From Scardovia wiggsiae F0424 (lineage in GTDB: Bacteria > Actinomycetota > Actinomycetes > Actinomycetales > Bifidobacteriaceae): DNA of 64,000 nucleotides. The first letter of the stretch is position 1. Every line of letters begins with the position of its first letter. The notes beneath the pieces were generated by a model. It was not told the DNA's origin. It searched no databases and was given only the letters and a program-made list of their open reading frames with translations. The translations under genes were made by a program, and so were the position numbers. Of this stretch, positions 63,902 through 64,000 are shown in pieces. The stretch lies in NCBI RefSeq assembly GCF_000269605.1, contig NZ_AKCI01000001.1, positions 124,001 through 188,000 of the forward strand, read 5' to 3'.

Positions 63902-64000
63902 ATGGCATACGTTACTATCCGTGATGTTGCTCAGCGCTCCGGGACCTCTGTTTCCACAGTGTCCCGCGCATTGAACAACAGAGGTAGGATTTCCCGGGAG
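63902..64000 (+). CDS. LacI-family transcriptional regulator, N-terminus only
   Basis: The first 33 codons before the window edge encode AYVTIRDVAQRSGTSVSTVSRALNN, the DNA-binding helix-turn-helix of LacI/GalR repressors. GGGAGG lies five bases upstream of the ATG. The sugar-binding domain is outside the window, so the effector is unknown. Operator-like palindromes upstream suggest autoregulation. Confidence 0.92.
   Translation, partial: MAYVTIRDVAQRSGTSVSTVSRALNNRGRISRE

Overview
The window is chromosomal DNA from a high-GC Gram-positive bacterium, most likely of the family Bifidobacteriaceae. The evidence is gene content and order: coaD, a SepIVA-like coiled-coil gene, yceD and rpmF in one operon; pncB facing rph-rdgB; a long RNase E/G followed by rplU-rpmA-obgE; tRNA-Trp-secE-nusG-rplK-rplA; rimM-trmD-rpsP-khpA; ffh and cysS; an RpfB-like cell wall factor. 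No rRNA, CRISPR array, insertion sequence or prophage is visible. Most genes are housekeeping. Accessory-looking material lies at about 0.5-1.8 kb, 14.1-15.0 kb and 26-34 kb.

Layout. 0-4 kb: edge of an MscS channel gene, a frame-disrupted lipoprotein gene and a YcgR/YcgQ membrane pair. 4-15 kb: rpmB, recG, rsmD, then the leftward coaD operon, a DUF3039 gene, pncB, rph, rdgB and a small membrane protein. 15-26 kb: tRNA-Leu, tRNA-Thr, RNase E/G, L21/L27, ObgE, an aminotransferase, tRNA-Trp, SecE, NusG, L11, L1. 26-34 kb: a repeat-rich stretch with a secreted HNH nuclease, a purine permease, a DUF559-type nuclease, Rpf and thioredoxin. 34-46 kb: Nudix-like protein, alpha/beta hydrolase, GcvH, App1-type phosphatase, oligopeptidase B, a lipoate ligase of unusual domain order, RimM, TrmD, S16, KhpA. 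46-54 kb: EEP-family membrane protein, Ffh, CysS, amidotransferase plus ABC-F ATPase. 54-57 kb: arginine deiminase and ornithine carbamoyltransferase. 57-64 kb: RNase III, PyrD, an Old Yellow Enzyme relative, a VKOR-like protein, a PHP phosphoesterase and the start of a LacI-type regulator.

The most striking structure is a family of nine intergenic imperfect palindromes. Eight are tightly related and start CTCACCC and end GGGTGAG (or one base off); seven of those are 77-78 bp long. Most abut a pyrimidine-rich tract on one side with a consistent polarity, and the clearest tract is a 16-bp tandem repeat that runs into the palindrome. Two pairs face each other as inverted copies, around the DUF559-rpf-trxA block (29.8-33.8 kb) and around rnc (57.3-58.4 kb). 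I do not recognise this element as a named family. The rnc pair is the most provocative because it places long hairpins on both sides of the gene for the double-strand-specific RNase III.

Other points: a GcvH with a linked lipoate ligase but no glycine-cleavage genes nearby; a ligase whose accessory domain seems to precede the catalytic domain; low-complexity insertions in several core enzymes (RimM, TrmD, RecG, RNase III); perfect palindromes in the pncB-rph and coaD-DUF3039 intergenic regions; a LacI-type operator at the right edge. All functional statements rest on reading the sequence and recalling family features; no database search was possible.
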